Translations under genes and position numbers: made by a program | Shown here: positions 54,270 through 64,000 of the stretch, in pieces | How positions within the stretch are numbered: position 1 is the stretch's first letter | Layout: each line of letters begins with the position of its first letter | Notes under the pieces: model-generated | Told to the model about the DNA's origin: nothing | The model's database searches: none | Seen by the model: only the letters and a program-made list of their open reading frames with translations | Origin: Paramacrobiotus metropolitanus | Lineage: Eukaryota; Tardigrada; Eutardigrada; Parachela; Macrobiotidae | DNA length: 64,000 nucleotides | Direction of reading: 5' to 3' | Assembly: GCF_019649055.1 (NCBI RefSeq) | Contig: NW_026570319.1 | Span: forward strand, 434,001-498,000

Positions 54270-56986
54270 TCAAACATGCTGGGCCAACGACACCAAAGGT
54301 CTCAAAGCTAACGCAACAAAATCGTACTCGTCAGCTAAATACTCGTATTTCCGGCGCTTCTCTTCTTCCGCTTTTTTGGCCGCTTCACCCGCCTTTGTAC
54401 TGCTGCTGATTACATTAGACAGGGCCAACGTGTCCACGCACGTCACATCCCAGGCAAGTCTCCTTCCATTTCTCCAAGGCAGCTGTGATACACCATCCGG
54501 TCGCCGCTCATCCACGTCGCTAGTCCCTCGTGGTTCGAGTACAGCCGGTGTATTAGCGGTTACCAAGCTTCTCCGAATCACTTCATTCAAAGACGAATGT
54601 CGCATGAAACGTCCTGCGCTCTTTTTGCATGAGAGCCCATGATGGCCAAATTCGTCCACGGGCAAACGACAGTCAGTGCACAGGTGAGAACTGCAAATAG
54701 GCGCACCAATACGTAGTCCGACCGCTACACGGAAGCTCTCATCCGACATCAAGGTTCCAAGAGAAGGCACGGGTAGAGCGTTCAGCCATTTCCCGATTCC
54801 GGCTGCGCAACTGCAAGCAAACGCGCACAGTGGGTTACGTCATTCGCGAAAGTATTCACAATAACTTCACAAGTTTTCTTCACTAAAGCGGCATCCCACA
54901 CTTTCTGCGATCGCCGAACATTTTCCGCTGGTAGCTCAGCACCCGAGGCTGTTTGCCACAACTGGTGCACCAAGTCATAGCACTCCGTTGCAGTGGTGAT
55001 GTCTGAGACCACGGATGATGTGGCATAAACCGAAGCCAAATAGGCTGGAGTTGCTAGTTCTGCCACACGTCGGATCCCCAACCCACCACTGGAAACGGGG
55101 AGCGATGCTTGAGCCCACGTTAACCCATCCATTTTAACGTTCGTGACTGCCTCTAAAGCCGATTTGCCCACGCTATCAAACTGATCTAATTCGTCGCCGC
55201 ACAGCCAGGTTGGACTTGCACGAAGTAGATAATTCATTTTAGGAACACAGATACACGTCCGCAAAAGGAAATAAGCCTGATGTGCAGGCAGTATACTTAG
55301 CTTTGAGGAAAGTCTCTGTAGATCTTGAGCCTTTTGGAGAATTGCATCAGGAATCGCCGCCTGCAAAAGAGGAGCGCCGAGCAGTAATAGTTCACTTTCA
55401 GCAGGCTGCAGAAATTCCGGATGGCACTTAGCAAACGCTTCGCGTACGATTTCGCGTTCCTCTGATGTGCCACCGAATACAAAAAATTCACATTTAGCTA
55501 AATTTAGTTGTAGGCCATACTCTTCTGCTGTGGCAGTGATTTTTGCAATATCACTCAGTAAGTCAGCTAGGTTGCCACCGACAATACCATCATCCAGATA
55601 CCAGGCATTCAAAGGCGACACCAATGACAATATTAGCGATAATATTAATAGACAGAATAGTAAAGGGCCTAAAGGATCTCCCTGTTGCACGCCTGCTTGG
55701 GATTGAATATCCCATTCCCCAAAAACTAGACTGCTGGGATCGCGGTAACATTGGTTAACAAAATGGGCATATTCTGGGAGCTCTGACTGAACACACTGCA
55801 TCATCTTATCACGGTGAATTGTGTTAAAAGCGTTGCGAAAGTCGAATTTTACGAGAACTTGCACTTCATCTGCAGGTGTCGTGACAAAACGTCGTGCTGC
55901 ATGTACTACGGCCTCGCAACCGCCAGGAGTACCGAAACCCATTTGTTTTGGTCTAAGCTTTTCGCCCATCTGCTGCTGTACACGTTTCACCACAATCTTA
56001 GCTGCAATACGACGTATTGTGCTACCAACTGCTATTGGTCTTATCCCACCCCCTTTTTTATTCAGCGCTGTTAAATTTGCCCCGTAGAGTACTGGCAAAA
56101 TTTCTTTGGGAACACGGCCGGAAAACATGAGATCTGCTAACAGTGCTAACTGCTCACACAGCTGGGCGGAACTGTCATTCGCGATGTTAGTTATCAGGTC
56201 CTTAAAGTGTTGTGGTCGAAATCCATCAAGACCACCAGCTGAATCATTTGGAAAGCTAATAATTGCTTCGAAAATTTCTTTTTGCATTACACGGCTAATT
56301 TGTACACTCTGAGCAGATGACAATGGTGGGTAGCGAGCATCCGGGTTAACACCCGGATGTTTTTTCTGCAATTCAGCGAAAGTGGCTGCTGTGCGCGGTG
56401 CCAAGGCGTCCTCGGAACAAAGAACGCGAACAGCACCAGAAACGTCGCCATTTTGAATTTTTCCTGCACAAATTTTTTGTAAATCGAAAGACCGTTGTGG
56501 CTTTGTGGGTGCAACGGGAACATCTCTTACACCTGACTCAAACTTAGCTATATTCGACTTGATCAGCGTAGCAAGTGACTGACTACGGTCGTTCTTGGTT
56601 TTTCCCGGCAGACGAAAAACATAATAAGCGAAAGTTAGCAGTGCTTCCCACGACTGCGCTGAATTCTCCGTAACACATCGAGAAATTACATGTGTGAGAG
56701 CCGTAGCAACTGCTCTACGTGCCCCTTTAGGTATTCGCTTAACCAGTCTACAGTTGGTTTTAAGAAACTTCACCTGATTTAGAAGACTGGAGCTGTAGTC
56801 CGTGGCCGAGGCTTCTACGGGGGCCGAGTGATCCAATCCGCGCTGTCGACGCAACACATTTTCCTTGCACTTGTTGCTCCCAGTGTGGTTGGTGAAGGCG
56901 CTCTTGGTTGTGCAAATAAATCCACAAATTTGGCAGGGAAAAGAGGGTTTTGTGGGTGGCACAACTCCCCCAGAAGATAAATCCAT
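54270..56986 (-). CDS. Non-LTR retrotransposon polyprotein (R2/CRE-like, restriction-like endonuclease), one frameshift
   Basis: Two abutting frames, 56986-54782 (734 aa) and 54770-54270, form one protein. The N-terminus has a C2HC/C2H2-like finger (Cys18, Cys21, His34, Cys40). Reverse transcriptase motifs follow: GFRPQHFKD, RPIAVGSTIRRIAAKI, the A motif KFDFRNAFN, B motif GVQQGDPLGPLLF and catalytic AWYLDDG, then a thumb-like region. The second frame has a zinc cluster (CTDCRLPVDEFGHHGLSC..H) and a PD-(D/E)xK-like endonuclease (RPDG..AWDVTC). C-terminal restriction-like endonucleases mark the R2, CRE and NeSL group of site-directed elements. The frame breaks at GGAAATGG near 54786, where one more A would give GKWLNALP and continue, so a single-base loss or a sequencing error is likely. 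Upstream (57000-57060) no further domain is recognised. Confidence 0.85.
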
Positions 56987-57126
56987 AATTCACTCCATTT
57001 GTTTTAAAGGGGTTTGACCAATAACATTGACCATTAAGACAAAAGAAATACACTCGCACCTGCGCCAGATTTACTGGCGATGAAAGAACATGGGAACATC
57101 TTTTGATGAGATGTTCTGCTTATTCC

Positions 57127-57302
57127 CGCTTACAGCGGTCAAAGAATTGTTGGATGGGCTTGTATAATCAAACTACTCATAGTCTCATACAAATACGACC
57201 ACTTCTTGCACGGAAACATTATATTTTGTCACCACAATCAGTAATTCAGCACTCCACCAGTCCACCCTACATATTATAAGGCTCAAGTACTGATTGTGGT
57301 GG
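57127..57302. repeat. 38-bp inverted partner and a TACTGATTGTGGTG hairpin
   Basis: 57127-57164 is the inverse of 53579-53616. At 57231-57244 and 57289-57302 CACCACAATCAGTA and TACTGATTGTGGTG form an inverted pair with a 44-base loop. This is non-coding DNA upstream of the retrotransposon. Confidence 0.6.
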
Positions 57303-57432
57303 ATAAACGGCATTTCTGATTATCGCATGAAGCGCTGGCAAAAAATTATAATTTAGAAATGACCTACAATGCATTACAGGAAGGTTCGATAGCTTTTCAT
57401 ATGTAGTACTTGCAATTTGTCGTGCATTCGGC

Positions 57433-57642
57433 GTGCTGTTGTACCCTCGCATCCGCAGTATGCGTTTCACGTTGACCCCGACTACCACCCCTCGCGTGCT
57501 GCAAATAGGAAATCATTACAACGTTCAATTCTCGCTCAGCGTACCGTACCCGTCGAAGCGTAATAATCGACTACTTTTTACGGTAGTTGTGCAATTTAAA
57601 TTCAATCCATACATTACAGCTGTACATTGTCGCCGTATGTAA
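57433..57642 (+). CDS. Hypothetical ORF, about 69 aa, doubtful
   Basis: A frame reading MRFTLTPTTTPRVLQIGNHY.. and VPYPSKRNNRLLFTVVVQF.. to a TAA at 57642. The composition is protein-like, but no family is recognised and no splice partner found. It could be an exon of the same broken gene as the 53.4-kb ORF; that is speculation. Confidence 0.22.
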   Translation: MLLYPRIRSMRFTLTPTTTPRVLQIGNHYNVQFSLSVPYPSKRNNRLLFTVVVQFKFNPYITAVHCRRM

Positions 57643-58370
57643 ATGCCACCATCTTATGCAACATACTCTCCACCTCCATGAATAACACTGCAGCAGTAGT
57701 ATGATATAATTCTTCCACTGTTATTTTAACTGGCCCTGACATTTATACATTTGGCGCTTTCAGAATAGCCCGCTCGATGCGAATATGTTAGGCATCAATG
57801 GCGTGCTCCTATTTGATATCTCTCGAAGTTTAAAGTTCAGTTTTTTTCTGCATGCGTCACAGATATATGGGCCTCATTTTTACACGTTTCAACAATGAGC
57901 CGAACTATTGATTAGCCGCGGCATGCGTTTACTGATGCAACAGCAAACACCAGCGTCGCAACATCAACATAGCTTATACCGGTATGTGCATATAAACTAT
58001 GCGTTAGTCCGTACCCGGCGAAAATCCATTAATTGATTTCTTTCTAGCCGGCATCGCATCTCGAGCCCAGCCACTTGTTCCCACTTGAGACAACATATAC
58101 TCCAGTAAACATTTCCCTCAAAGAGGATAATCGTGCTTAACAAGCTGTAATTTTCGAGGTAGGCACTAGGCACTGTTAGGCACTCCTTTTTTCAATATCA
58201 AAAATCCTAGCGTGTAATTCGCCCAAAGAGTCGGAACGCCTGGAAGTGAATCCTTTTGACATTTCATACAACGCACGCAAAGCAAATTTTTCTCCATCAC
58301 CGAACCCTCTTCATAACACAAATATGTGAATTATTTTTGACCAAGATTTTTTTATAACGGACTGAGAAAA
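57643..58370. other. Intergenic and presumed 5' region of the GPCR gene
   Basis: TAGGCACTAGGCACTGTTAGGCACTCC at about 58158-58186 holds three to four TAGGCAC copies. No gene seen. Confidence 0.35.
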
Positions 58371-59282
58371 ATGCTTAATTCCTCGATCAATACTTCGTCA
58401 TTTCTGGCTACAGGATGGACGTTATATCCCAGCGTCTTTACCATATGGTTTATCATCATGTTGACATTTTCCTTATTTGGCACCATTCTCAACCTATCGC
58501 TGATGCTGCCCATAATTGCATCCCGCAAACTCCGTTGTGGAACGGGAATTTTAATTGCACATCTCCTATTAATTAACGCTACATTATGCCTCATCCACAT
58601 GTCGATACTGTCCATTTCCACGTACGCCGTAGCGCCCTACACTGACCTTTCGCTGTCTTTCTGCCGGCACACTTTATTCTGGTACTACCTATCACTGGAC
58701 GCCGTTAACTGGACTTTCCTGCTGATCGGGATCAACCAGTTTGTGGCCATCTTTTTACCCCATTCCTATACAAAATGGAGCGGGAATGTCATTGTCACCG
58801 GGGTCATGGTGACACTGCCATGGCTGATTGGTCTATCGTGTAAACTGCCGATTTTCAATGAAATGGGATGCAGATGGCAACCCACCACGCCCTGGGGCAC
58901 CTGTGGGGTGCGGGTGTATCCCGGATCCGTGGTATATCCGCTGATCGTCACCGTGTGTGTCTTCTCGCCGTTGGGGGCGCTGGGCGTGGTGTACGCGGTG
59001 ATCTTTGGCGGGGTGGCGCTGCGGTCGGTGTGGATGCGGCGGCAAAAGAACGGCATGTCGAGAGGGGCGCAGCGGATGTTTACACGGCGCTACCGTAATG
59101 TGAAGATGCTCTTTGTGTCGTATCTGTGGTACTCGTGCTGTTTGCTGCCGGCACCCATCGCGTCCAGCCTCTTCCCGAAGGAATACACGTCAGAGATGCT
59201 GCTGCCGTTGTTTATGCGGGCGTTGCTGCTGTTTGGATACGCGACCATACCGGTACATTTACTGGATGGTTTCGTTCTTTAG
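58371..59282 (+). CDS. Divergent seven-transmembrane receptor, intronless, 303 aa
   Basis: Single-exon ORF starting MLNSSINTSSF, with two N-glycosylation sites (NSS, NTS) in the short N-terminus. Seven hydrophobic segments lie at roughly residues 21-45, 57-82, 100-123, 138-155, 187-214, 244-262 and 274-298. A Cys at the top of TM3 (SFCRHTLFWYY) and one in loop 2 (MGCRWQ) could form the usual rhodopsin-family disulfide. The end of TM3 reads GINQFVAIFLP, where family members have DRYxAIxxP, and TM7 has TIPVHLLDGF instead of NPxxY. Basic loop 3 (WMRRQKNGMSRGAQRMFTRR) would face G proteins. It acts at the plasma membrane; ligand unknown. Chemoreceptor-like invertebrate receptors often look like this. 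Confidence 0.75.
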   Translation: MLNSSINTSSFLATGWTLYPSVFTIWFIIMLTFSLFGTILNLSLMLPIIASRKLRCGTGILIAHLLLINATLCLIHMSILSISTYAVAPYTDLSLSFCRHTLFWYYLSLDAVNWTFLLIGINQFVAIFLPHSYTKWSGNVIVTGVMVTLPWLIGLSCKLPIFNEMGCRWQPTTPWGTCGVRVYPGSVVYPLIVTVCVFSPLGALGVVYAVIFGGVALRSVWMRRQKNGMSRGAQRMFTRRYRNVKMLFVSYLWYSCCLLPAPIASSLFPKEYTSEMLLPLFMRALLLFGYATIPVHLLDGFVL

Positions 59283-60697
59283 TTACTTAACATGAGCGCA
59301 GAATTTACTTTTCTTTGACAAAGTTGCAATACATAAAATACTCTGTACATGACGTACCATTATTTAAGCTGATTATTTCCATTAGATTTGTTAAGCAGTT
59401 TTTATACTTTAAAAACAAAATGAAACTAAGCTATAAAAATAAATGTAATATTACACGTCAATGTACTGCAACGTGTCTATAAACATTTACATAAATTCTT
59501 TTAATTTTCGACGTTTGTGTTGAGATCATGTACGGACAGATAAGGGCGTTGATCATGGAACTTGAACGTGCCGGTATCAGGGATTACGTCCGGATATTTT
59601 TAATGCCGTCCTAATTAAATAAGATGTTAATGTATTCTTTCTGTCTGGTTGTAGGTTGTCTATCTGGTGATGAATGCTGAGTACCGGGGTCATGCGAGGA
59701 TGTTATGGTCCTGCTTAATCGACCAGAGAAAAACCGTCAAGATAATCCCGCATTCCGAGAAACGTTACGCACTCCTCCCGTTTCCCAGTTTTCTCCATCA
59801 GGGAAAGCCGAAACCCTAACCCGTAACGGATTGTGTGTTTATCTTACGCTATTGGACACCGCTGTGCAAGCATACGATTGCGCGTAATGTGATGGTTGTC
59901 AGCATGTATTTACACCGTGCGGCTTCGGTTTACATCCAATTTGTTGACGTCATAAGGACATAAACCCGGTGTTTGGGATCTTGCTGCGCAAATGATGTGA
60001 AGCAAATTAAGGCACACAAATGGTGTAGTGTATATTGATTGTACTGTTGTAAAATTGTACTTACAGTATTAATTTTTACGGTTTACCAGTGTATACAGAG
60101 TAACAAAATAAATACTGAAGTAAGAGTATACTTAAGTAAATTGTCCGTAACGTAAAAAAAAGACGTAAATATAAGAGTATACTTACGTAAACGTAAACGT
60201 AAGAGAATTACCTGTCCGAATCGGTAAAACGCTGCTTGTCTAGCGACGTTAATTTGCCTTTTTTGTAAAACATTTGTTACCTATTAAGTTATTAACGCAC
60301 AGCGCCGGCTACTTTAATTTCAACTTGGCAGGAAATATTTATATGGTTTCTTCACTGAAGCAGCATATTTTAACAGTATTTAATTATTTATCTAATAGCG
60401 TGCAGGTGGTTTTTGGAAAATACTAACGAATGACCAAAGTTCCTTGTTTTTGATCGTCAGATTCGGCGTTATAAAGTGCAGAGATTATTTTTAACGCTAG
60501 ACTAAGCTAATCGATCGATCCACTTACAGGATTAGGCGAAGCTGTAAAGGCTCTTGAGACCTTCGTAAATTACTTTGTTTATGCAGTGATACAATACACT
60601 CCCCAGAGCACGACATTGGTTTAAATTTGGAATTGATTGTGTTTAATACCGGCACTTATTGTACAGGAACCACGTCATGTTCACAAATTTATTACTG
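59283..60697. other. Intergenic stretch, no gene supported
   Basis: AT-rich. A degenerate repeat of AAGAGTATACTTACGTAAACG occurs near 60120-60210. A 60-codon ORF at 59705-59887 is unsupported. Confidence 0.35.
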
Positions 60698-60699
60698 TA

Positions 60700-61613
60700 C
60701 GAGGACGAGCTTAGTACATGTGATAGACAAAAAAACTAGGGAGAGAATCTGATAACCATTTGCGTGCTGTGCAACACTGTCAGCCACCTTAGGCTGGCGG
60801 TAGCCGCGCGCCGTCACGCAGCCGTTAGCTGAACACGGTCTGCTATTTACTGTAACGCACACTCGTATTGAAATTTAAATGCGAGTTTTGTTTTGGTTTT
60901 ATAACTTTGTTTATAATTGGTTCTCCGCAAAATTTCCAGTAACCAGTGACTGACATTAATTAACCAATCTCTTGATAGTAATGTTATAAAATTACCATCT
61001 AAATATAAAGATTCATCTGGCGAGATGTACTACGATGAGAAATTGAGAATATCACCGACGTACGGCTACCTGCCAGTTTGTTTTCTGCACCTGCGATGGA
61101 GATTTCTTTCACGAGTATCAGCGTTGTTTCGGGCCTACCGTTGAGTGAGAATTGTGTGGAGGAACCTGCCAGCGACGTCCTCAGAAAAAGAGAAAACTTA
61201 AAGATTCTCGTCTGCGCGCCGAAGCAGGGCTTATTGCGACTGACAGTAAAGTAATCGCAGCGCTCGAGCAACGGGAAGCAGAAAAACTGATGAAGAAAAA
61301 TAAGCGAAAAGAAACACTCGTAGCGGACTTAGCGATGTGACAAATACTCCGACTAAAATTGAAAAATCTTTCAGAATGGGTAAAAAGTGAGTACTCTGAA
61401 ATTTCACATGTGGTTCTACAAAGTCAAAGTTTTACTGTAAGAAATAAAGCGTGCGGTATTACTGGGGTGATTATTTGTATTAAATCATTTAAATGTGATG
61501 TATTTACCAGCACTGACAGACCTGGGTGGTTGCCCGTGTTGCACGGGCCGGGCATGGTTATCAGATTCTCTCGCTAGTTTTTTTGTCTATCATATGTACT
61601 AAGCTCGTCCTCG
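60700..61613 (+). mobile_element. 914-bp TIR element with pogo-like transposase remnant
   Basis: Sixty-base terminal inverted repeats (CGAGGACGAGCTTAGTACAT, then AAAAAAACTAG..GAGAGAATCTGATAACCAT) differ at two positions. TA lies on each side (60698-60699 and 61614-61615). The interior keeps a short transposase-like tail. TA duplication agrees with the pogo/Tc1-mariner group. Confidence 0.75.
61152..61340 (+). pseudogene. C-terminal remnant of a pogo-like transposase
   Basis: The frame reads RRPQKKRKLKDSRLRAEAGL then ATDSKVIAALEQREAEKLMK..KRKE, ending in TGA at 61338-61340. A 'T-S/D-xx-V-xx-L-xx-REAEK' charged tail is typical of the C-terminus of pogo/Tigger transposases. The DDE catalytic region is missing; upstream DNA in the element does not keep a frame. 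Confidence 0.5.
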
Positions 61614-61615
61614 TA

Positions 61616-62620
61616 CTTATATTAATCAAATCAGACAGATTCTTATATGCCGTACATGGAAACGAGTACTTCAACGACACAGCTATGCAACTTATAAGCA
61701 AAATCTGGAGTAAACACAATTAGATCAAACTCCGGAACTTTTGTAATTATTTTATAGGCATCAAAGGACCCTATTACTAATACTGAAATTTGCAATATGA
61801 AGTTGTGAACAATGCTCCTGGCGCATCTCGGCTCGATTTGCATAACCAGCGCTGCGAAAGCACATGCACTACGGGGTATGTACCTAGCGTAATTTTGGGA
61901 AGATTTGAAAGGGATATAAAATCGTCAATGCGGCTGTTAGTTCGAAACTGGTTAGTAATGTAGCGAGAAAAACGAACGACACAATTTTCGCATTCCGTAG
62001 AACGATGATGAGCACTGCACAGTCGGCTTGGATTGAGTTGGAAGTCCGAAGTCGATCGAACTCATAGAAAATTTGGATAATGAAGAAAGTGCGCAAAACA
62101 AGCTCGCTGCTCGGCGATTTAGAAGTACAGTACTTTAGTACTGTAATTAAGACAATTTAGCAAAATGTTATAGAAAATTACAAACAGTGCTTACAAATAC
62201 AAACGATATACGTATTTAAAGAAACAAGGTGACTTCGTGCTTGTTTGGTGCACTTTCAAAGGTTAACCTAAACGAGAAAATACAATGCGCAGGAACAGTG
62301 CCGCCGATTCAATAGACGGCCGGCGGTGACGGGCAGTCCTTCTCATGTCTTTGTGGCGAAGAAAACGAACTGGCCATTGTTAAAGACGACGGCGGCCGGC
62401 AACAAATTCGGCTTTGGACGCGGGTACCGAAACCGAGCCAATGCGCGAGGTTTCTTTTCCGATGGGGTGTCGTTCCAGATAACTGGAACGACACCAGTTA
62501 ACACAATCCAGATAACTTACACAACGCTAATACTTATTGAATATTCTTTGAGTCAAGTTGTCATAGACTCGTAGCAGTGAATTTTATAATCGGTTTCATT
62601 CATAATCATTCTCTTGAAGA
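61616..62620. other. Intergenic stretch with one strong hairpin
   Basis: At 62466-62495 GGTGTCGTTCCA and TGGAACGACACC form a perfect 12-base hairpin with a 6-base loop. The GC-rich part at 62310-62500 has ORFs on both strands without support. No gene called. Confidence 0.4.
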
Positions 62621-62621
62621 G

Positions 62622-63718
62622 ATGGCTGAAAATTCATCGAGCAATTCCGGAATGTCTCCCTGCTACGTTCATACTCTTCCTCAAGAATGTGTAGTGCACA
62701 TTTTCTCGTTTCTGGACGTGTTTGACCTCAGCAACTGTTCAGAGTTGGTTGAAATTGTTGCTGTTTGACCTTTTGGTGCTTCAGTGTGTTTTTAAATACG
62801 GTTCAAGATTTATGTATTAATGTACCGTATGTGGTTAATTTACATCTCTATGCGATACGTTCTATACTCGTATACGGTTTTTTACCGTAGGGTCTGTCGA
62901 CGATGGAAGCGTATCACGGCGACCGACACGCAGCAGAAATCCACCGTAGTTGACCTGCAGAAATGGGCCACATACCGTCCGTTAATGTTTCCACCAACAC
63001 TTAATATTCAGGACTCGAGGCGCGCCGTAAATCATTACTTAAGCGCTTCCTCACTCGGAAGACCCGCTTGCTGATCCTGCGCCGATCCGCCGGTTCTCCG
63101 CCGCCCACCGCTGAGTGGATCCTCGGCTACATGATACACACCTCGTTCTGGGAGTATCGTTGGTCGGATGTGGAGAAGGAGATGGAGAGCGTTCTGGCTG
63201 ACTACTCCATGGACTACAGCTTCGCGGCGAACCTGGGTCTGCCGGTGCCTGAGCACGAACCCATGAGGGATGTGGTGCTGACACTGCAGAATGTCCATCT
63301 GTGTGTCAACTCGTTGCGCCGTGTGCCCTACTTCGTTACGGCCATTCATCTGGAGAATGCGACCATGCGTTGTCATGTCTCGACGGGAACGTATCCGGTC
63401 CGGTCTCCGCCCCAAGTGGTTCTCGAAGTCGCCGTGGAAAAAGCCATAATTGTGCCGGAGAACGGTTCCTGGCCGTGTGCCACAGGGGATCCGGTTGAAG
63501 CCGTACCACTGCAGGCGTTGGCGTTCTTTGGACGATTTCTGCCAGCTGCGCTATCAGCCGCCGAGGAGGAATTCATCAGAGAGCAGCTGCAGTCGGACGA
63601 TCCTGTTGGTGCGCATACAGCACTGGTATCATATCTCAGGAGGTACTCTCGTTTTCAGATTGCAATAAGCGCTTTGAGCGCATGTTTTTTTGAGAACGGT
63701 TTCTGTAATGTTGAATAA
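62622..63718 (+). CDS. F-box protein, two exons, one frameshift
   Basis: Exon 1 is 62622-62743, exon 2 runs from 62891. Donor GA|GTTGGT and acceptor CCGTAG|G restore the F-box: LPQECVVHIFSFLDVFDLSN then CSEVCRRWKRI, the usual L-P...I-F-S-F-L-D..D-L..C-S-x-V-C-R-x-W pattern. F-box proteins bind SKP1 and recruit substrates to SCF ubiquitin ligases. After AVNHYL the frame ends in TGA (63072-63074), while KRFLTRKTRLLILRRSAG continues one base off. One more A in CTTAAGCG (63041-63043) would join them. The long second part (SPPPTAEWILGYMIHTSFWE.., LALQ-type substrate region) runs to a stop at 63718. A possible donor AGGAG|GTACTC near 63645 means further exons might lie outside the window. Confidence 0.72.
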
Positions 63719-64000
63719 CGTCGAGAATACCGTATCTCTGGTGTCCGGTACGTGAATCCATACAGGAAAATGTCTAACACAGATCTGTGTTAGATGGTTG
63801 CCCTTTTACGCATACCTTTTTCGGTCAGTGCACGCTTTGATGGTGAGTCTAGACTCATCATCAGAGCATGCATTGATCGAAAAAGTAGTAAAGCAAAAGC
63901 TAGGAAAAGGTAAAAAGAAAGTAAAAATGAGTATACGAGTAACGAAAATCCATTACACTTGGTACGAAAATCCATTGTAGTAAGAGACTAAATAACCACG
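63719..64000. repeat. Two palindromes near the window end
   Basis: TCTAACACAGATCTGTGTTAGA is a perfect palindrome at about 63774-63795. An imperfect palindrome of about 95 bases follows (about 63800-63895), centred on TGAGTCTAGACTCA. Both strands of it translate to similar peptides (FRSVHALMVSLDS / FRSMHALMMSLDS), a result of its symmetry. No gene called. Confidence 0.6.

Noticed and set aside
1-64000. CRISPR arrays, operons, ribosome-binding sites, tRNA or rRNA genes
   Set aside because: The DNA is eukaryotic with introns. I saw no spaced identical repeats of CRISPR type, no tRNA cloverleaf with A and B boxes that I could defend, and no rRNA sequence.

Overview
The window looks like intron-bearing animal nuclear DNA. 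Genes are split by GT-AG (and some GC-AG) introns, intergenic DNA is AT-rich and full of short inverted-repeat transposons, and the host gene families are metazoan: a GLUT-type sugar transporter, a BTB-BACK (kelch-like) protein, a WD40 protein, an F-box protein and an intronless 7TM receptor. A small invertebrate with a compact genome fits best. A tardigrade is my guess from general impression, not something the sequence proves.

Layout. 1-8.5 kb: a DIRS-type tyrosine-recombinase retrotransposon whose internal 2.44-kb RT/RNase H/recombinase segment is present three times in tandem. 9.0-9.6 kb (-): a small three-exon secreted cystatin-like gene. 9.8-15.4 kb: a GC-rich repeat field made of two 2.26-kb tandem units followed by about 1 kb packed with GTCGG/CCGAC motifs. 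16.4-19.8 kb: non-coding DNA holding a 2.4-kb element with long terminal inverted repeats and several small MITEs.

20.6-31.4 kb and 49.6-52.1 kb: the most interesting content, an unrecognised family of secreted cysteine-rich proteins of about 325-345 residues. I reconstruct seven exons in each of copies A (20647-22569), D (29321-31417) and E (49599-52064, minus strand). Copy C (26738-28170) is a decayed pseudogene and an exon-7 scrap lies near 24.8 kb. All copies share identical intron phases, a GC-AG second intron and an 18-nt microexon. They resemble a multigene secreted family expanding by local duplication. I can assign no function.

31.7-33.6 kb (-): a two-exon WD40 protein. 36.4-43.7 kb (+): a complete ten-exon GLUT sugar transporter of 589 residues, with a decayed copy of its last exon and 3' UTR at 47.8-48.2 kb and a 3' UTR-only copy at 44.3-44.5 kb. 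45.0-47.1 kb (-): a BTB-BACK gene whose BACK exon is split by a 542-bp TA-flanked transposon. 48.55-49.37 kb: an element with subterminal CTCG arrays. 54.3-57.0 kb (-): a non-LTR retrotransposon with a restriction-like endonuclease. 58.4-59.3 kb (+): an intronless divergent GPCR. 60.7-61.6 kb: a pogo-like transposon remnant. 62.6-63.7 kb (+): an F-box protein with one frameshift.

Many breaks (DIRS copies, non-LTR element, BTB-BACK and F-box genes) are single-base length changes in short homopolymers. That pattern suggests uncorrected long-read consensus errors at least as much as real pseudogenes, so 'broken' calls here should be read with caution.
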